Source: Fontibacillus phaseoli
GTDB lineage: Bacteria > Bacillota > Bacilli > Paenibacillales > Paenibacillaceae
Length of the DNA: 64,000 bases
Assembly (NCBI RefSeq): GCF_003337355.1
Contig: NZ_QPJW01000002.1
Span: 539,537 to 603,536, forward strand
Direction: 5' to 3'
Part shown: positions 45,157-55,306 of the stretch, in pieces
Numbering within the stretch: the first letter of the stretch is position 1
Layout: each line of letters starts with the position of its first letter
The notes under the pieces: model-generated
Told to the model about the DNA's origin: nothing
The model's database searches: none
Seen by the model: only the letters and a program-made list of their open reading frames with translations
Position numbers and translations under genes: made by a program

Positions 45157-46071
45157 TTACAGCCAAGGAACCAGATTCACTTGCGGCAGCAACTCGCGAA
45201 TCTGTTCTTCCCCAGCCAGATCATCGGATAAAGCAGTCGCGCTTCCCGACGCCACGCCGGTGCGGAACGATTCAAGTAAATCTCCGCCCAGCGCCAATCT
45301 GCCCAAAAACCCGGCGATCATCGAATCGCCGGCCCCGACGGAATTGCGCAGTATTCCCGGCGGAACATTTGCATAAAACGCGGTATCCGGAGTAATCAAG
45401 AACGCCCCGTCTCCTGCCATGGAAACAAGCACATGCTTCGCTCCCAATTCAAGTAGCTTCCGGCCATATGTGACGATCCGGTCTCTGGACTCCAGGGATA
45501 CGCCAAACAGTTCGGACAATTCATGATGATTCGGTTTCACCAGCAGCGGCTGGTGTGCCAGGGCTCTCATTAGCGGCTCACCGGTCGTATCGATGACAAA
45601 CTCGGCTCCCGCCTCCCTGCATACTTTTATGATCCTGTCATAAAAATCGCCGCCAAGCGATGGCGGAACGCTGCCCGATAGCACGACTATGTCTTCTTTT
45701 TGAAGACCGGACAGTTTATGCAGTAAGTTTTCACGTTCAGCGGGTGTGATATTTGGTCCTTGCCCGTTTATTTCTGTTTCTTCCCCATGCTTAAGCTTAA
45801 TATTAATCCGCGTCTCCCCGGCGATATGTACAAAATCGGTTTTTAATGATTCCGCCCGCAGAAATTCCTCGATATGCCGCCCGGTAAATCCGCCGACAAA
45901 ACCTAATGCGGTATTATCGGTCCCTAACCTGATCAGCATGCGTGATACGTTGATGCCTTTTCCTCCCGGAAGCTTCAAGTCCCGGTTCATCCGGTTCAAA
46001 CCGCCCCATTGCAGACCCGGAACTTCAACGATATAATCAATCGACGGGTTTAGCGTTATGGTGTATATCAT
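45157..46071 (-). CDS. fruK: 1-Phosphofructokinase (PfkB family)
   Basis: 304 residues. TLNPSIDYIVEV (~6), GGKGINVSRML (~37) and SVGAGDSMIAGF (~245, with catalytic Asp) mark the FruK/LacC branch of PfkB kinases. GAGGG precedes the ATG. In Bacillales fruK normally sits between fruR and fruA; here neither is present, so tagatose-6-phosphate kinase remains an alternative. Confidence 0.85.
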   Translation of the reverse strand: MIYTITLNPSIDYIVEVPGLQWGGLNRMNRDLKLPGGKGINVSRMLIRLGTDNTALGFVGGFTGRHIEEFLRAESLKTDFVHIAGETRINIKLKHGEETEINGQGPNITPAERENLLHKLSGLQKEDIVVLSGSVPPSLGGDFYDRIIKVCREAGAEFVIDTTGEPLMRALAHQPLLVKPNHHELSELFGVSLESRDRIVTYGRKLLELGAKHVLVSMAGDGAFLITPDTAFYANVPPGILRNSVGAGDSMIAGFLGRLALGGDLLESFRTGVASGSATALSDDLAGEEQIRELLPQVNLVPWL

Positions 46072-46331
46072 AAATAATCCCTCACTATATATTTATCGAA
46101 ATGATCGACCCCGATCCGGCACGGATTTATTGGCCAATCCAGTACGGATTGCCGTATCGGAGACGTTGACGTAGTTAAAACTTAACACAAAGATTGCTGA
46201 ATGGGGACGGATTTATTCATGATCTCCATCCCCTGCCCTTTTTCAAATCGATAATTACAGGTACAATAGATAAGATTAGTAAAAATTTAAGACAAGCACT
46301 ATTTTCCGAAAGAAAGGAAAGACTCCAATCC

Positions 46332-47522
46332 ATGATCATTAAACCACGAACCCGCGGCTTTATTTGTACGACGGCTCATCCGGAAGGATGCGCCCGTCAA
46401 GTGGAGCAGCAGATTGATTACGTAGAAAAACAGCCTGCCATTAGCGGACCCAAAAATGTGCTGGTGATCGGAGCCTCCACCGGATATGGCCTTGCCTCGC
46501 GCATTGTTGCCGCTTTTGGAGCCCGGGCCAACACCGTCGGCGTTTACCGCCCGAGCGCCGCAAGCGCAACCCGGACTGCGTCTGCAGGATGGTACAATTC
46601 CGCCGCGTTTGAACAAGCCGCCCAGGCAGCGGGACTCAAATCATTCAGCGTCACGGGAGACGCTTTTTCCGAGGAAACGAAGTCAAAAACCGCCGAATTG
46701 ATCGCCAGAGAACTCGGACAGGTCGATCTGGTCATCTACAGTGTGGCAACGGCGCGGCGGACAGACCCGGCTACCGGCCAAAATCGCAACTCGGTGCTGA
46801 AACCGATCGGAAAACCGTATACGAACAAGACAGTGAACTTCCATACTGGAGATATCAGCATGGTGACCCTGGAGCCTGCGTCCGAGCAGGAAATTGAAGA
46901 TACCGTTTATGTAATGGGCGGTGAGGATTGGCAAGATTGGATCCATGTACTTGAGAATGCCGGCGCATTGGCCCAAAATGCCGTCACCGTTGCTTACTCA
47001 TATATCGGATCGCAAATAACCCTGCCCATTTACCGGGAGGGAACCATCGGTCAAGCCAAGGACCATCTGGAGCATACCGCTCAGGAACTGACCAAACAGC
47101 TGTCCGGGATCGGAGGCCGGGCTTATGTGGTCGTAAGCAAGGCTCTTGTGACTCAATCCAGTTCCGCAATTCCGGTCGTTCCGCTTTATATGTCCACGCT
47201 GTATAAAACGATGAAAGAGAAAGGGATTCATGAAGGTACGATTCAGCAAATGTACCGTTTGTTTGCCGATCGGCTTTACGGCCAGAGTACCCCTCAGCTT
47301 GATGAAGAAGGCCGGATCCGGCTGGATGACTGGGAAATGCGCGATGACGTACAGGCCGAAGTCACAAGGCTCTGGAATGAGCTGAAATCGGACAATATAT
47401 ATCAGCTGTCCGACCTGGAAGGATTCCGGCGCGAGTTTTTCCAGCTGTTCGGGTTTGAAGTGGACGGCGTGGACTACGAGGCGGATACCGATCCTGTCGT
47501 CGAAGTGCCTAACGCCAACTAA
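46332..47522 (+). CDS. fabV: FabV-type trans-2-enoyl-ACP/CoA reductase
   Basis: 396 residues, as usual for FabV. The NADH-binding motif is VLVIGASTGYGLASRI (~45-60). The active site YX8K is Tyr234...Lys243 in YREGTIGQAK, almost the same numbering as characterised FabV. Catalyses the last step of fatty acid elongation; FabV enzymes are refractory to triclosan. ATG at 46332 behind AAAGGAAAG. Monocistronic with its own terminator. Confidence 0.95.
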   Translation: MIIKPRTRGFICTTAHPEGCARQVEQQIDYVEKQPAISGPKNVLVIGASTGYGLASRIVAAFGARANTVGVYRPSAASATRTASAGWYNSAAFEQAAQAAGLKSFSVTGDAFSEETKSKTAELIARELGQVDLVIYSVATARRTDPATGQNRNSVLKPIGKPYTNKTVNFHTGDISMVTLEPASEQEIEDTVYVMGGEDWQDWIHVLENAGALAQNAVTVAYSYIGSQITLPIYREGTIGQAKDHLEHTAQELTKQLSGIGGRAYVVVSKALVTQSSSAIPVVPLYMSTLYKTMKEKGIHEGTIQQMYRLFADRLYGQSTPQLDEEGRIRLDDWEMRDDVQAEVTRLWNELKSDNIYQLSDLEGFRREFFQLFGFEVDGVDYEADTDPVVEVPNAN

Positions 47523-47531
47523 AGATAGATG

Positions 47532-47562
47532 AAAGGGAGCCTCTTCTCAAGGCTCCCTTTTG
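47532..47562 (+). terminator. Terminator of fabV
   Basis: AAAGGGAGCC pairs with GGCTCCCTTT, followed by T. Confidence 0.85.
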
Positions 47563-47627
47563 ATATCGACCGTTAGCAGTAACTGTATTTCCTCCATCTA
47601 ATATTAAAATTATCCGCCCAGGAAAAG

Positions 47628-47767
47628 AATTTACTGTATAACCTGCAGTTAATTTTTCCCGTTCCGCTCTTCACGACGCTAATGCCTGATTTTAGATGGA
47701 GGTTTTCCAGTTAAATTGCGAAATCCAGTAACTTCCGTTTATTTAGCTGTAGATTTTCCAGTTAATT
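47628..47767. repeat. CAGTTAATT hairpins related to the 26-kb repeats
   Basis: AATTTACTG/CAGTTAATT at 47628-47654, a diverged copy near 47696-47716 and TTAGCTG/CCAGTTAATT at 47742-47767 share the hairpin cores of the 247-bp units. Confidence 0.7.
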
Positions 47768-47778
47768 GAGTCAGCCGG

Positions 47779-47912
47779 TAACTTGGTTAGCTTGGGTCAC
47801 TTCTTGGGTTACTCTGGTTACTTCTTGGGTTGCTTGGGTTACTTCTTGGGTTCTTGGGTTCTTGGGTTATTGGGTTATTGGGTTCTTGGGTTCTTGGGTT
47901 ACTTGGTTAGTT
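47779..47912 (+). repeat. TTGGGTT minisatellite
   Basis: Eleven TTGGGT cores spaced 7-16 nt apart, interrupted by ACTTC and similar. The frames that cross it translate into low-complexity WVTSWV-type strings and are not taken as genes. Confidence 0.85.
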
Positions 47913-47990
47913 TCATCCGGTCAGATCGATATACTAATTTGCCAATTTCACAAGAGTCGCAGGATAGGATAGCTCTTTTATACACCAAAA

Positions 47991-48030
47991 AACGGTTGGA
48001 CAAGGACAAAATCTCCCTGTTCCAACCGTT
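47991..48030. terminator. Isolated perfect hairpin upstream of helD
   Basis: AACGGTTGGA and TCCAACCGTT flank a 20-nt loop, with A and T runs outside. No gene obviously ends here. Confidence 0.5.
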
Positions 48031-48164
48031 ATTTATATGCTCAATCGTATAACTAATATTAGACCCACGTACAAAATATAATACTACAAGGGAAAGTATA
48101 AGTCTATACTTTTTTTAAGTTGCTTCTATACTTAAAGATATTCTTACTAGAGGAGGCAACGGGT

Positions 48165-50228
48165 ATGACAGTAATCAATGAATCCGAGGCTGAGGAAAGA
48201 GCCTATGTGGAGACCTTGCTGGGCAAGCTCCGTCAGGCGATAGAACAAATGAATGAGGGCATTTCCTCCTCCTACCGGGAAATCATCGAAGCAAAAAAAT
48301 ACGTCTGGGAAAACATCGGCCAGTTGGACCCCGCGGAAAGGGCGGCAAACCGGATCGAGATCGGATTGAGCATCGATGCCGGCGAAAAATCGAAGGACAA
48401 TCTAAGAAAGCTGTACAAACTCGAGCAGTCTCCGTTCTTTGGTAGAATCGATTTCCGGCGAGACGGCGAAAGCAAACCGGAGCCCTACTATATCGGAATT
48501 CACTCCTTTTCCGAAGGGGATAACCAAACCAATCTGATCTATGATTGGCGTTCCCCCGTAGCCAGCCTATTTTACGATTTTGGCATAGAACGGGCTAGTT
48601 TTCAGGCACCGGAGGGCAGGATTAAGGGTGAAATCACCTTAAAACGGCAATACAAAATTAAAGACGGAGCCCTCGATTATATGATCGAAACCTCGCTGAA
48701 CATTAACGATGATGTTTTGCAAAAGGAGCTCAGCGGCAATACGGACGAAAAAATGAAAAACATTGTAGCGACGATCCAAAAAGAGCAAAACGCCATTATC
48801 CGTAACGAAACGTCTAAAGAACTCATCATCCAGGGCGTGGCCGGATCCGGGAAAACCTCGGTAGCCTTGCACAGAATTGCCTTTTTACTTTACAAATACA
48901 AAGGATCGCTAAGTTCAAAAAACATTCTGATCCTGTCCCCCAACAAAGTGTTCTCGGACTATATTTCAGGCGTGCTCCCGGAATTAGGCGAAGAAAATAT
49001 GTTGGAAACCGAATTCGAAGACCTGGCGGCCGGAGAACTTGCGGGCATTTGCCCGTTCCAGACGTTCCATCAACAAGTCGCAGAATTGACGGAGCACAAC
49101 GATGACGGGGCGAGAGAACGAATACGGTTTAAGGCCGCGACCGATTTCGTTAAAAAAATGGAGTCCTTTATCGCCTACGCGGATCAGGCCTTCTTTTCGC
49201 CGGAAGATATCGTTGTCGATCCATTTTTTATCTCTAAAGAGGAAGTAAAAATTGGTTACGAATCCTTGGACAGGATGCCGCTCAAGCCAAGGCTGGACAA
49301 ACTCGCCGCCCAGCTTTCAGCCCAATGCAGAAACTCGGACGGAGACAAGCCCGACCCTTCCAGCGCCAAAAAAATCAAAACAGCGGTGAAGAAAATGTTT
49401 CGCTATTCCGGCCTTCTTCCGCTCTACAGGGAGCTTTACAATTACTTAGGAAGACCCGAGCTTTTCAAATATTCGGTACCGAAAACAAAAACCGTCGAAT
49501 ATTGCGATGTATTTCCTTTGGTTTACTTGAAACATTACTTTGAAGGATTAACGCCCTATGAATTTGTAAAGCACTTGCTCGTGGATGAAATGCAGGATTA
49601 TTCGCTCATTCAATATGCCGTTTTGTCGATTTTGTTTACCTGCAAGAAGACGATTTTGGGTGATGCCAGCCAATCTGTGAACCCGTACTCCTCCTCCTCG
49701 CTTCCGGAAATCAGCGGCATGTTCCCCGGCGCGGAAACCGTGGAGTTGAACAAGAGCTACAGATCCACCCTGGAAATCACGAACTTTGCCAAAAAAGTCA
49801 AACCCAATGATACCTTGATCCCGGTCGAACGGCACGGCGAGGAACCGCAAATCCTGAAATGCCTCGATGCTTCGGAGCAATTATTGCGGATCGGGGAACT
49901 GTTGGATGATTTTTTCGCTTCGGAACATCATTCCATGGGGATCCTATGCAAGACGATGAAGCAGGCCAAGGATCTTTACGATCATTTGAAAATAGACCGG
50001 CAAGCTGTCTACTTGCTCGATTTCAAAAGCATCCGGTTCCATGAAGGCGTCATTATTACCTCGGCGCATTTGGCCAAAGGGCTTGAATTCGACCGGGTGC
50101 TCGTTCCGTTTGCGGATGACGAAACCTATAACAGCGAACTGGATCAAAGCCTTCTGTACATCGCCTGCACAAGGGCCATGCATCAACTAAAATTGACTTA
50201 TTCCGGAAACCCGAGTCCATTTATTTAA
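48165..50228 (+). CDS. helD: HelD-like RNA polymerase recycling ATPase (UvrD/Rep superfamily)
   Basis: 687 residues. A charged N-terminal coiled-coil arm (~1-75) precedes a superfamily 1 ATPase: GVAGSGKTSVALHR (~224, Walker A), LVDEMQDYSLIQ (Walker B), GDASQSVNP, NKSYRSTLEI and the C-terminal ITSAHLAKGLEFDRV/LYIACTRAM motifs. This layout is that of HelD, which removes stalled RNA polymerase from DNA. ATG at 48165 with GAGGAGG 8 nt upstream. Short promoter-like TATACT boxes lie near 48102 and 48127. Confidence 0.9.
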   Translation: MTVINESEAEERAYVETLLGKLRQAIEQMNEGISSSYREIIEAKKYVWENIGQLDPAERAANRIEIGLSIDAGEKSKDNLRKLYKLEQSPFFGRIDFRRDGESKPEPYYIGIHSFSEGDNQTNLIYDWRSPVASLFYDFGIERASFQAPEGRIKGEITLKRQYKIKDGALDYMIETSLNINDDVLQKELSGNTDEKMKNIVATIQKEQNAIIRNETSKELIIQGVAGSGKTSVALHRIAFLLYKYKGSLSSKNILILSPNKVFSDYISGVLPELGEENMLETEFEDLAAGELAGICPFQTFHQQVAELTEHNDDGARERIRFKAATDFVKKMESFIAYADQAFFSPEDIVVDPFFISKEEVKIGYESLDRMPLKPRLDKLAAQLSAQCRNSDGDKPDPSSAKKIKTAVKKMFRYSGLLPLYRELYNYLGRPELFKYSVPKTKTVEYCDVFPLVYLKHYFEGLTPYEFVKHLLVDEMQDYSLIQYAVLSILFTCKKTILGDASQSVNPYSSSSLPEISGMFPGAETVELNKSYRSTLEITNFAKKVKPNDTLIPVERHGEEPQILKCLDASEQLLRIGELLDDFFASEHHSMGILCKTMKQAKDLYDHLKIDRQAVYLLDFKSIRFHEGVIITSAHLAKGLEFDRVLVPFADDETYNSELDQSLLYIACTRAMHQLKLTYSGNPSPFI

Positions 50229-50246
50229 TGAAACGCCCAAAAACAA

Positions 50247-50286
50247 AAAGCCGATCCACTCCGGTTCTCCGGAGATATCGGCTTTA
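50247..50286. terminator. Bidirectional terminator helD/WYL
   Basis: AAAGCCGAT pairs with ATCGGCTTT; its right arm overlaps the stop codon of the leftward WYL gene. Confidence 0.8.
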
Positions 50287-51273
50287 CTCCCGCTTATCGT
50301 ATTGCTTCGCCATTTCCTCGTAATACGATGCAATCCCCGCGCTTACTTTAGCCATGGTTTCGATCAACGACAACGGTTCAAGGATCTTCAAGGATCTGCC
50401 GTAAGTCAAAAGAAAGTAGGGGACATAGGACGACAAGGAGGCTTGTCCAAGCCGAAACACCGCTTCATCTGCCTGACGGGAAACCAGCGCATGGCCGAAC
50501 AGCCAATGCCGGCTCAATTCATTGAGCGCCTGTTCGTGTCCGGCGATCCTTACGGTTACCATCGTTTCGCTATCCAGCGCCCCCGGGAGCAAGCTTCCCA
50601 GCAGATGGGCCTTGGCGGAAAACGTGCCCGGGCGTTCAAAACGCAGCTCGCTTGGCCGCAAGTCCACGATTCGGTCTACCCGAAAACTGCGCAACGTTTG
50701 ACGTAGCCGGCAAAACCCCACCGCATACCAACATCCCTTCCAGTGGACGATCCCATAGGGATCGAATCCACGGGAGATCGGAGGTTCACTTCGGCCTTTA
50801 TCATAAACCATTTCAAGGGTTCTGCCTTGAGCGGCTGCTTCCTCCAACTGCTGAAGAAAGATCCTTTGGCGCTCCTCCAATGGCGGATGGATCACCGTTA
50901 CCCCTTGGTCATGAAGTTCCATCAGGTTCAACTGCTCTTCGTTCGTATACAGCTTCAGTTTACCGACCGCGCGTTCCAGCGCTTCCGTATGGGGATAACC
51001 GGCTTCCCTGGCAAAAGTGGATGACTGCACCAGCGCTTTTTGTTCCTCCTGATCGAACAGGAGCGGCGAATCCACAAATCGTTCCAGAATCCGGTAACCT
51101 CCTCCCGGACCGGAATCGGCGATGATCGGAGCCCCGCTGGCACATAACGAATCGATGCAGCGGTAGACCGTTCGAATATGAATCTCCAGTTTGTCCGCCA
51201 TCTCCCGGGCAGTCATTTTTCTTCCGGAACGAAGCAGCCATAATATCGAGAGCATGTGATCCGCTTTAGACAT
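50284..51273 (-). CDS. WYL-domain transcriptional regulator (second)
   Basis: 329 residues. HTH (~5-60: MADKLEIHIRTVYRCIDSL) then GPGGGYRI, a WYL domain (~140-220: WKGCWYAVGFCRLRQ, SFRVDRIVDL) and a C-terminal extension. AAGGAAA lies upstream of the ATG. The DinB gene precedes it by 53 bp in the same direction, so the two may be cotranscribed. Confidence 0.9.
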   Translation of the reverse strand: MSKADHMLSILWLLRSGRKMTAREMADKLEIHIRTVYRCIDSLCASGAPIIADSGPGGGYRILERFVDSPLLFDQEEQKALVQSSTFAREAGYPHTEALERAVGKLKLYTNEEQLNLMELHDQGVTVIHPPLEERQRIFLQQLEEAAAQGRTLEMVYDKGRSEPPISRGFDPYGIVHWKGCWYAVGFCRLRQTLRSFRVDRIVDLRPSELRFERPGTFSAKAHLLGSLLPGALDSETMVTVRIAGHEQALNELSRHWLFGHALVSRQADEAVFRLGQASLSSYVPYFLLTYGRSLKILEPLSLIETMAKVSAGIASYYEEMAKQYDKRE

Positions 51274-51326
51274 GTCCGTTAGTTTCCTTTCCTTCAGTCG
51301 CCTCAGTTCATCCCATTGTAACGCTT

Positions 51327-51824
51327 TTATTTGAGCGGTTCCATCCCCGCGTCGATCCAGGAATCATAGGTTTGTCCGTACACTTCCGGAATCCGCAGTC
51401 CCGCTTGTCTCATCAGTACCGTCATCTGCCCCCGGTGGTGTGCCTGATGCATGACTGTAAACCGCAAGGTTGCTCCGTTCTTCCAGGATTGGCCCATCAT
51501 ATCCTGGCTTTCAAGCAGCTTGTCGTTATCCCACTGGGTCACTACCGCATCCAGTAGTGCATGGCTGACTTTAGCATATTCTTTGGCAATGACCGACGCG
51601 GACTCCGGAACTTGATTACCGCCCTCCGGCCCGTCAAAGACCAGACCTAATCCCGTCATATAATGCGGAGAGAGCACCAAATGCCAGGCGATATCTCCCA
51701 ATGTTCTACGCCCGAATACGACTTCCCGCGATAGCGACTCATCCGTGAGCGCCTCCATCACCTTTTCCGTTAGCTTAAGCTCCTCTTCCCATTCCTTTGC
51801 AAAGTCCTTGATTTGGTTGAACAT
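51327..51824 (-). CDS. DinB/YfiT-like metal-binding protein
   Basis: 165 residues, a four-helix bundle. Three His ligands: DIAWHLVLSPH (~48) and HQAHHRGQ (~125-132), typical of DinB proteins, many of which are thiol transferases. AAAGGAGG precedes the ATG. Likely operon with the WYL regulator. Confidence 0.9.
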   Translation of the reverse strand: MFNQIKDFAKEWEEELKLTEKVMEALTDESLSREVVFGRRTLGDIAWHLVLSPHYMTGLGLVFDGPEGGNQVPESASVIAKEYAKVSHALLDAVVTQWDNDKLLESQDMMGQSWKNGATLRFTVMHQAHHRGQMTVLMRQAGLRIPEVYGQTYDSWIDAGMEPLK

Positions 51825-51870
51825 GATCTATTCCTCCTTTGGTTGAGTCGGTTCACTTCGAAGTATAAAC

Positions 51871-51903
51871 AAAAATCACTGACAGTTACGGTCAGTGATT
51901 TTT
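51871..51903 (-). terminator. Terminator after the stalk-domain gene
   Basis: A perfect 13-bp stem, AAAAATCACTGAC/GTCAGTGATTTTT, loop of 7. Confidence 0.85.
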
Positions 51904-51925
51904 GCAAAATTTAAATTCGACTATC

Positions 51926-53620
51926 TTAATTTACAATGATCGACAGCTTGCCATCTATGAAAACAATAGTGTCAAAGTCGGCATACACCCATGTTTCAAT
52001 GACTTTTCCCTTAGCGGTGGTCGCGTCTTTGCCCGCCGGAGCGCCCCAGGACAGCAGAACCTGCTCTTTTGTCATTCCAAGGGAAATATAGCCCGCCTTG
52101 ATCTGGCTCCACACGGTGGATGACCATTTGTACTTTTTATAAGGATCATAGTTGAAGAAGCTCGATCCATCCGCGAACAGGTCCGTTACGTAAGAAGAAG
52201 ACATCGGGTAGCTCTCCAGCTTTTTACCAGAAGCGGACTTGAACACGACTACGAATTCACCTAATTCAACCGGTTGAATATCCGTAACCGTGACTTTGGA
52301 GAAGCGGTCCCATCCCTGAAAATAGTTAACCCAATAACTTTTCCCCACGTACTTAGCCAGACTGCCCTGGGCCACCTTCTTAACCAGCCCCGCCGTATCT
52401 GCGGATACAACGATCATTCCTGCCTGACCATAAGTAATTTCGGCCTGTTTCCACTGGCTGTTCCATTTGACCCCTGCTCCAGTAACGTCAATAAGCAGCG
52501 ATGCCGGCATCATCATTCCTTGCTTGTCAACAATTGGTGCAGCTTTTAATTGAAACGGCTCTCCGTTCAAGTTTGCAGCTGTACTTTTTGGTTTCAGCGA
52601 CAAGGAAATATCGCCTAATGCCACTTCAACTCCTCCGTCACTCGAAGCGACTGTTCCGCCTAAAGCTTGAACCACCGGTTTGACAGGGACGTAAACAACC
52701 CCTTCGATCAGTTTGGCATAATTCAAATTGTTGCGGAGGCTTGAAGATATCGTTACTGTTTTGGTCAAGCCGCCCGATGTCACTGTGGCCTCGATTTGTC
52801 CAACTCCAAGAACCTTGAAAGTTCCATCCGGCTGAATAGCAAGCAAATGAGGTTTTTGAACCTTAATATCTGCTTGAGATGCCTGAACTTTTATTTTGGC
52901 TCCATTGGTGTAGGTCTCCTGAATACCAAGAGTGATTCCATCTCCAACAAACGGGTTTGGATCGGAAACCGAGATATCCAGCTGTTTAACGCTCGGTACA
53001 TCAACCGGGGTTATTTCCCCCTCATTGAAAAACACCCAACTGCCATCGCTACGCATGGCATAAAAATGTTCGCAATCCTCAAGAACCGAGGTTTTTACAA
53101 TTTGACTCAGTCTGGATACCTGTTCGGTTAATTTATTCCGGTCCTTGTAATTTCCCGTCATCCATACCGTGCCGTCTTTGCGGGTAACCAGCAACGCGTC
53201 CGTCGGATGATCGCCTGTACTTTTTGCAAAAGCGATATGAGCGGCATCCTCGGTGATCGTGAACGGGATAATTTTGCCGTTGTCGTCAAAATCAGAGGTT
53301 CTGAACACGATAACCTTGCCGTTGCCGTATAACACGGCCACTTGTCTGTCATAAGCCGCCAAAGCTATCACGGAAGCCGCATCGGCTACTGTCCCCACCT
53401 TATTGTATAAATACAGTTTATAAGGATCCGCAAGGAGCACATCACCGTTCGAAGTTAATGCCGCAAACTGCTTCCCGCCATAACCGATCAAGCTGATTCC
53501 TTGCAGAGTTTTTATTTTTCCGCTGCCGTTCCAAACCGTACCGTCGTTTTTCAGCCAACAGTCGCCCTGCACCTGTTTCACGCCGGATTCTCCCTCTATG
53601 ACATGCGGAGCCATGCCCAC
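51926..53620 (-). pseudogene. 5'-truncated stalk-domain (copper-amine-oxidase-N type) protein
   Basis: 564 codons from a GTG at 53620. Three parts are visible: RCC1/propeller-like repeats (LKNDGTVW, RKDGTVWMTGN, RSDGSWVFF; ~20-215), a Cu_amine_oxidN1-type stalk region (~310-400) and a C-terminal SmpA-like GMTKEQVLLSWGAP domain (~515-564). Such proteins are normally secreted, yet there is no signal peptide and no ribosome site. The frame is open upstream through coding-like sequence (...GSGVTEDGKLVEW), straight up to the terminator of the preceding gene, and has no ATG, GTG or TTG there. I infer that a deletion fused the 3' part of a larger gene to that terminator. Confidence 0.7.
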
Positions 53621-53684
53621 GCTCCATTCAACCAGCTTACCGTCTTCAGTAACGCCTGAACCGTTGAATAATTCGCCCCCGAAA

Positions 53685-53716
53685 AAACACCCCCTTGAGA
53701 AATCGTTCTCAAGGGG
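53685..53716 (-). terminator. Terminator of the chitin monooxygenase gene
   Basis: CCCCCTTGAGAACGATTTCTC region: CCCCCTTGAGAA pairs with TTCTCAAGGGGG, followed by TGTTTTTT on the minus strand. Confidence 0.88.
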
Positions 53717-53760
53717 GGAGTGTCTAGCTTGTTCTAAAAGAGATGATTATATCATATCTA

Positions 53761-55110
53761 TTATTTCAACAACCAAAGTGCGGGAACATTGCTAGGTTCC
53801 CATCCGACAAGCGAAGTATGGGCTTGACGGCATTCATACGTGCTTCCGTTGTAGCTTACCAGCGTCCCGACCGCGTAAGCTACATTCGGTGCCCAAGGCT
53901 GAGCGGATGGAGCGCTTGCCGTCGTAGCGCTCACAGCATTGCTGGCGGCGGACTCATTGCCGGCCGCATCGATGGCGCGCACCGTAAACGAATAGGCCGT
54001 ACTTGCGCTAAGACCCGTTGCGGTATATGAGGTTGTCGTTCCGGAGACCGTTCCTGCCAGGGTGCTTCCACGATAGATCCGGTAGCCGGCAACTCCGACG
54101 TTGTCCGTGGAGGCGCCCCACGTGAGCGAAACGCTGGAGGAAGTCGGCGTTCCTTGTACACTCAAGTTGCCCGGAGCCGTTGGTGCCTGCGTGTCAGTCA
54201 CGTTCGGACTCGTCGTCACACTGACGGTATTGCTGGCAGCGGACAAGTTCCCCGCGGCATCCACCGCCTTCACCTGGAAGGAATAAGGGGTGTTGGCCGT
54301 CAGCCCGGAGACCGTATAATTCAAGGTCGTGCCCGAGACGGCTGCGACTTGGCTTGAGCCGCTGTAAATCCGGTAGCCGGTCACGCCTACATTGTCCGAT
54401 GAAGCGTTCCAGGACAAATTCACGCTCGTGGAAGTGACGCCCGACGAAGCAAGGGATGCCGGTGCGGTTGGTGCCTGATTGTCGACGGGATTACTGCCGC
54501 CGAAATTCACATCGATGACATTGTAAAATGCATTGGCCGTATCGGCGACTTCCCACACCGCCAAGATGACATGGTAACCGGTACGGGCCGGTACGTTACA
54601 AGTGTCTGAGTACGTATAAGGCGGTTGAACGCCGCCGTAATTCACGGAGCAAAACGGAGTCAGGTCGAACGAATCCCGGGTCAGCGGAGCATCCGGGTTC
54701 CAATTGGGTTTCGTAATATAGTATTTCCAGCTTGCCGTTCTGTGAGGGGCGGTCAGCTTCCAAGTGAAGGTATTCGTCCCGGAAGAAATATTGACTTTGG
54801 TCCAGCGGGTAGAGGATTGTTCATCCAGTTTCGGGAAGATTCCGCCTGCACTGGCGATTTTCCCGTCAGCGGGCCCCGCAGCCGGAAAACCCTTCGGAGC
54901 TTCCAGACTGTGAGGCTCATACACGACGGCGCCACAGTCCGTATTCTGGCCGGTTTTGCAAAGATAACCCCGGCTGCCCGGCGAATCGATATAACCGTGG
55001 GCGGATGCCTTTTCCGATAACAGGACCATACATAAAACAGCAATAAGCATAACTCCCAAAGAAGTAAACGCCTTCATCAACAATGAATTCGATAAACGAA
55101 TAGAAGCCAT
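53761..55110 (-). CDS. AA10 lytic chitin monooxygenase with two FnIII and a CBM5/12 domain
   Basis: 449 residues. Signal peptide 1-37 (hydrophobic ~12-31, cut after EKASA) leaves His38 as the mature N-terminus, one arm of the copper histidine brace; the second His is in [13 protein letters not shown], and [11 protein letters not shown] carries the axial aromatic. AA10 domain ~38-200, two fibronectin type III domains (~210-395, with [17 protein letters not shown] and the parallel [17 protein letters not shown]), and a C-terminal CBM5/12 (~400-449, [18 protein letters not shown]). Secreted; cleaves chitin oxidatively. ATG at 55110 with AAGGAGG 8 nt upstream. Confidence 0.95.
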   Translation of the reverse strand: MASIRLSNSLLMKAFTSLGVMLIAVLCMVLLSEKASAHGYIDSPGSRGYLCKTGQNTDCGAVVYEPHSLEAPKGFPAAGPADGKIASAGGIFPKLDEQSSTRWTKVNISSGTNTFTWKLTAPHRTASWKYYITKPNWNPDAPLTRDSFDLTPFCSVNYGGVQPPYTYSDTCNVPARTGYHVILAVWEVADTANAFYNVIDVNFGGSNPVDNQAPTAPASLASSGVTSTSVNLSWNASSDNVGVTGYRIYSGSSQVAAVSGTTLNYTVSGLTANTPYSFQVKAVDAAGNLSAASNTVSVTTSPNVTDTQAPTAPGNLSVQGTPTSSSVSLTWGASTDNVGVAGYRIYRGSTLAGTVSGTTTSYTATGLSASTAYSFTVRAIDAAGNESAASNAVSATTASAPSAQPWAPNVAYAVGTLVSYNGSTYECRQAHTSLVGWEPSNVPALWLLK

Positions 55111-55279
55111 TATCAATACCTCCTTAAGATTTGGATAGATCCTTTTATTTGGCAATGCTGTATACTTTCCTGTTACTCCAGATGAACGTAAATCCCGCCC
55201 CCTTCCATCCCGCATATTGGCCAGCACAATAAAAGTCTCATTCAGACCTGACACCGCACGCTCCTTCCTTAAGCAGATT

Positions 55280-55306
55280 TATATAAACCTTGAAAAGGCT
55301 TATATA
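55280..55306. promoter_or_regulatory. Dyad upstream of the chitin monooxygenase gene
   Basis: TATATAA-A-CCTT and AAGG-C-TTATATA around GAA, about 170 bp before the start codon. The rest of the ~600-bp gap 55111-55710 is AT-rich without a supportable gene. Confidence 0.45.

Noticed and set aside
47766-48052. Two Trp/Gly-rich frames across the minisatellite
   Set aside because: Translations of the TTGGGTT repeat in different frames, without ribosome sites.
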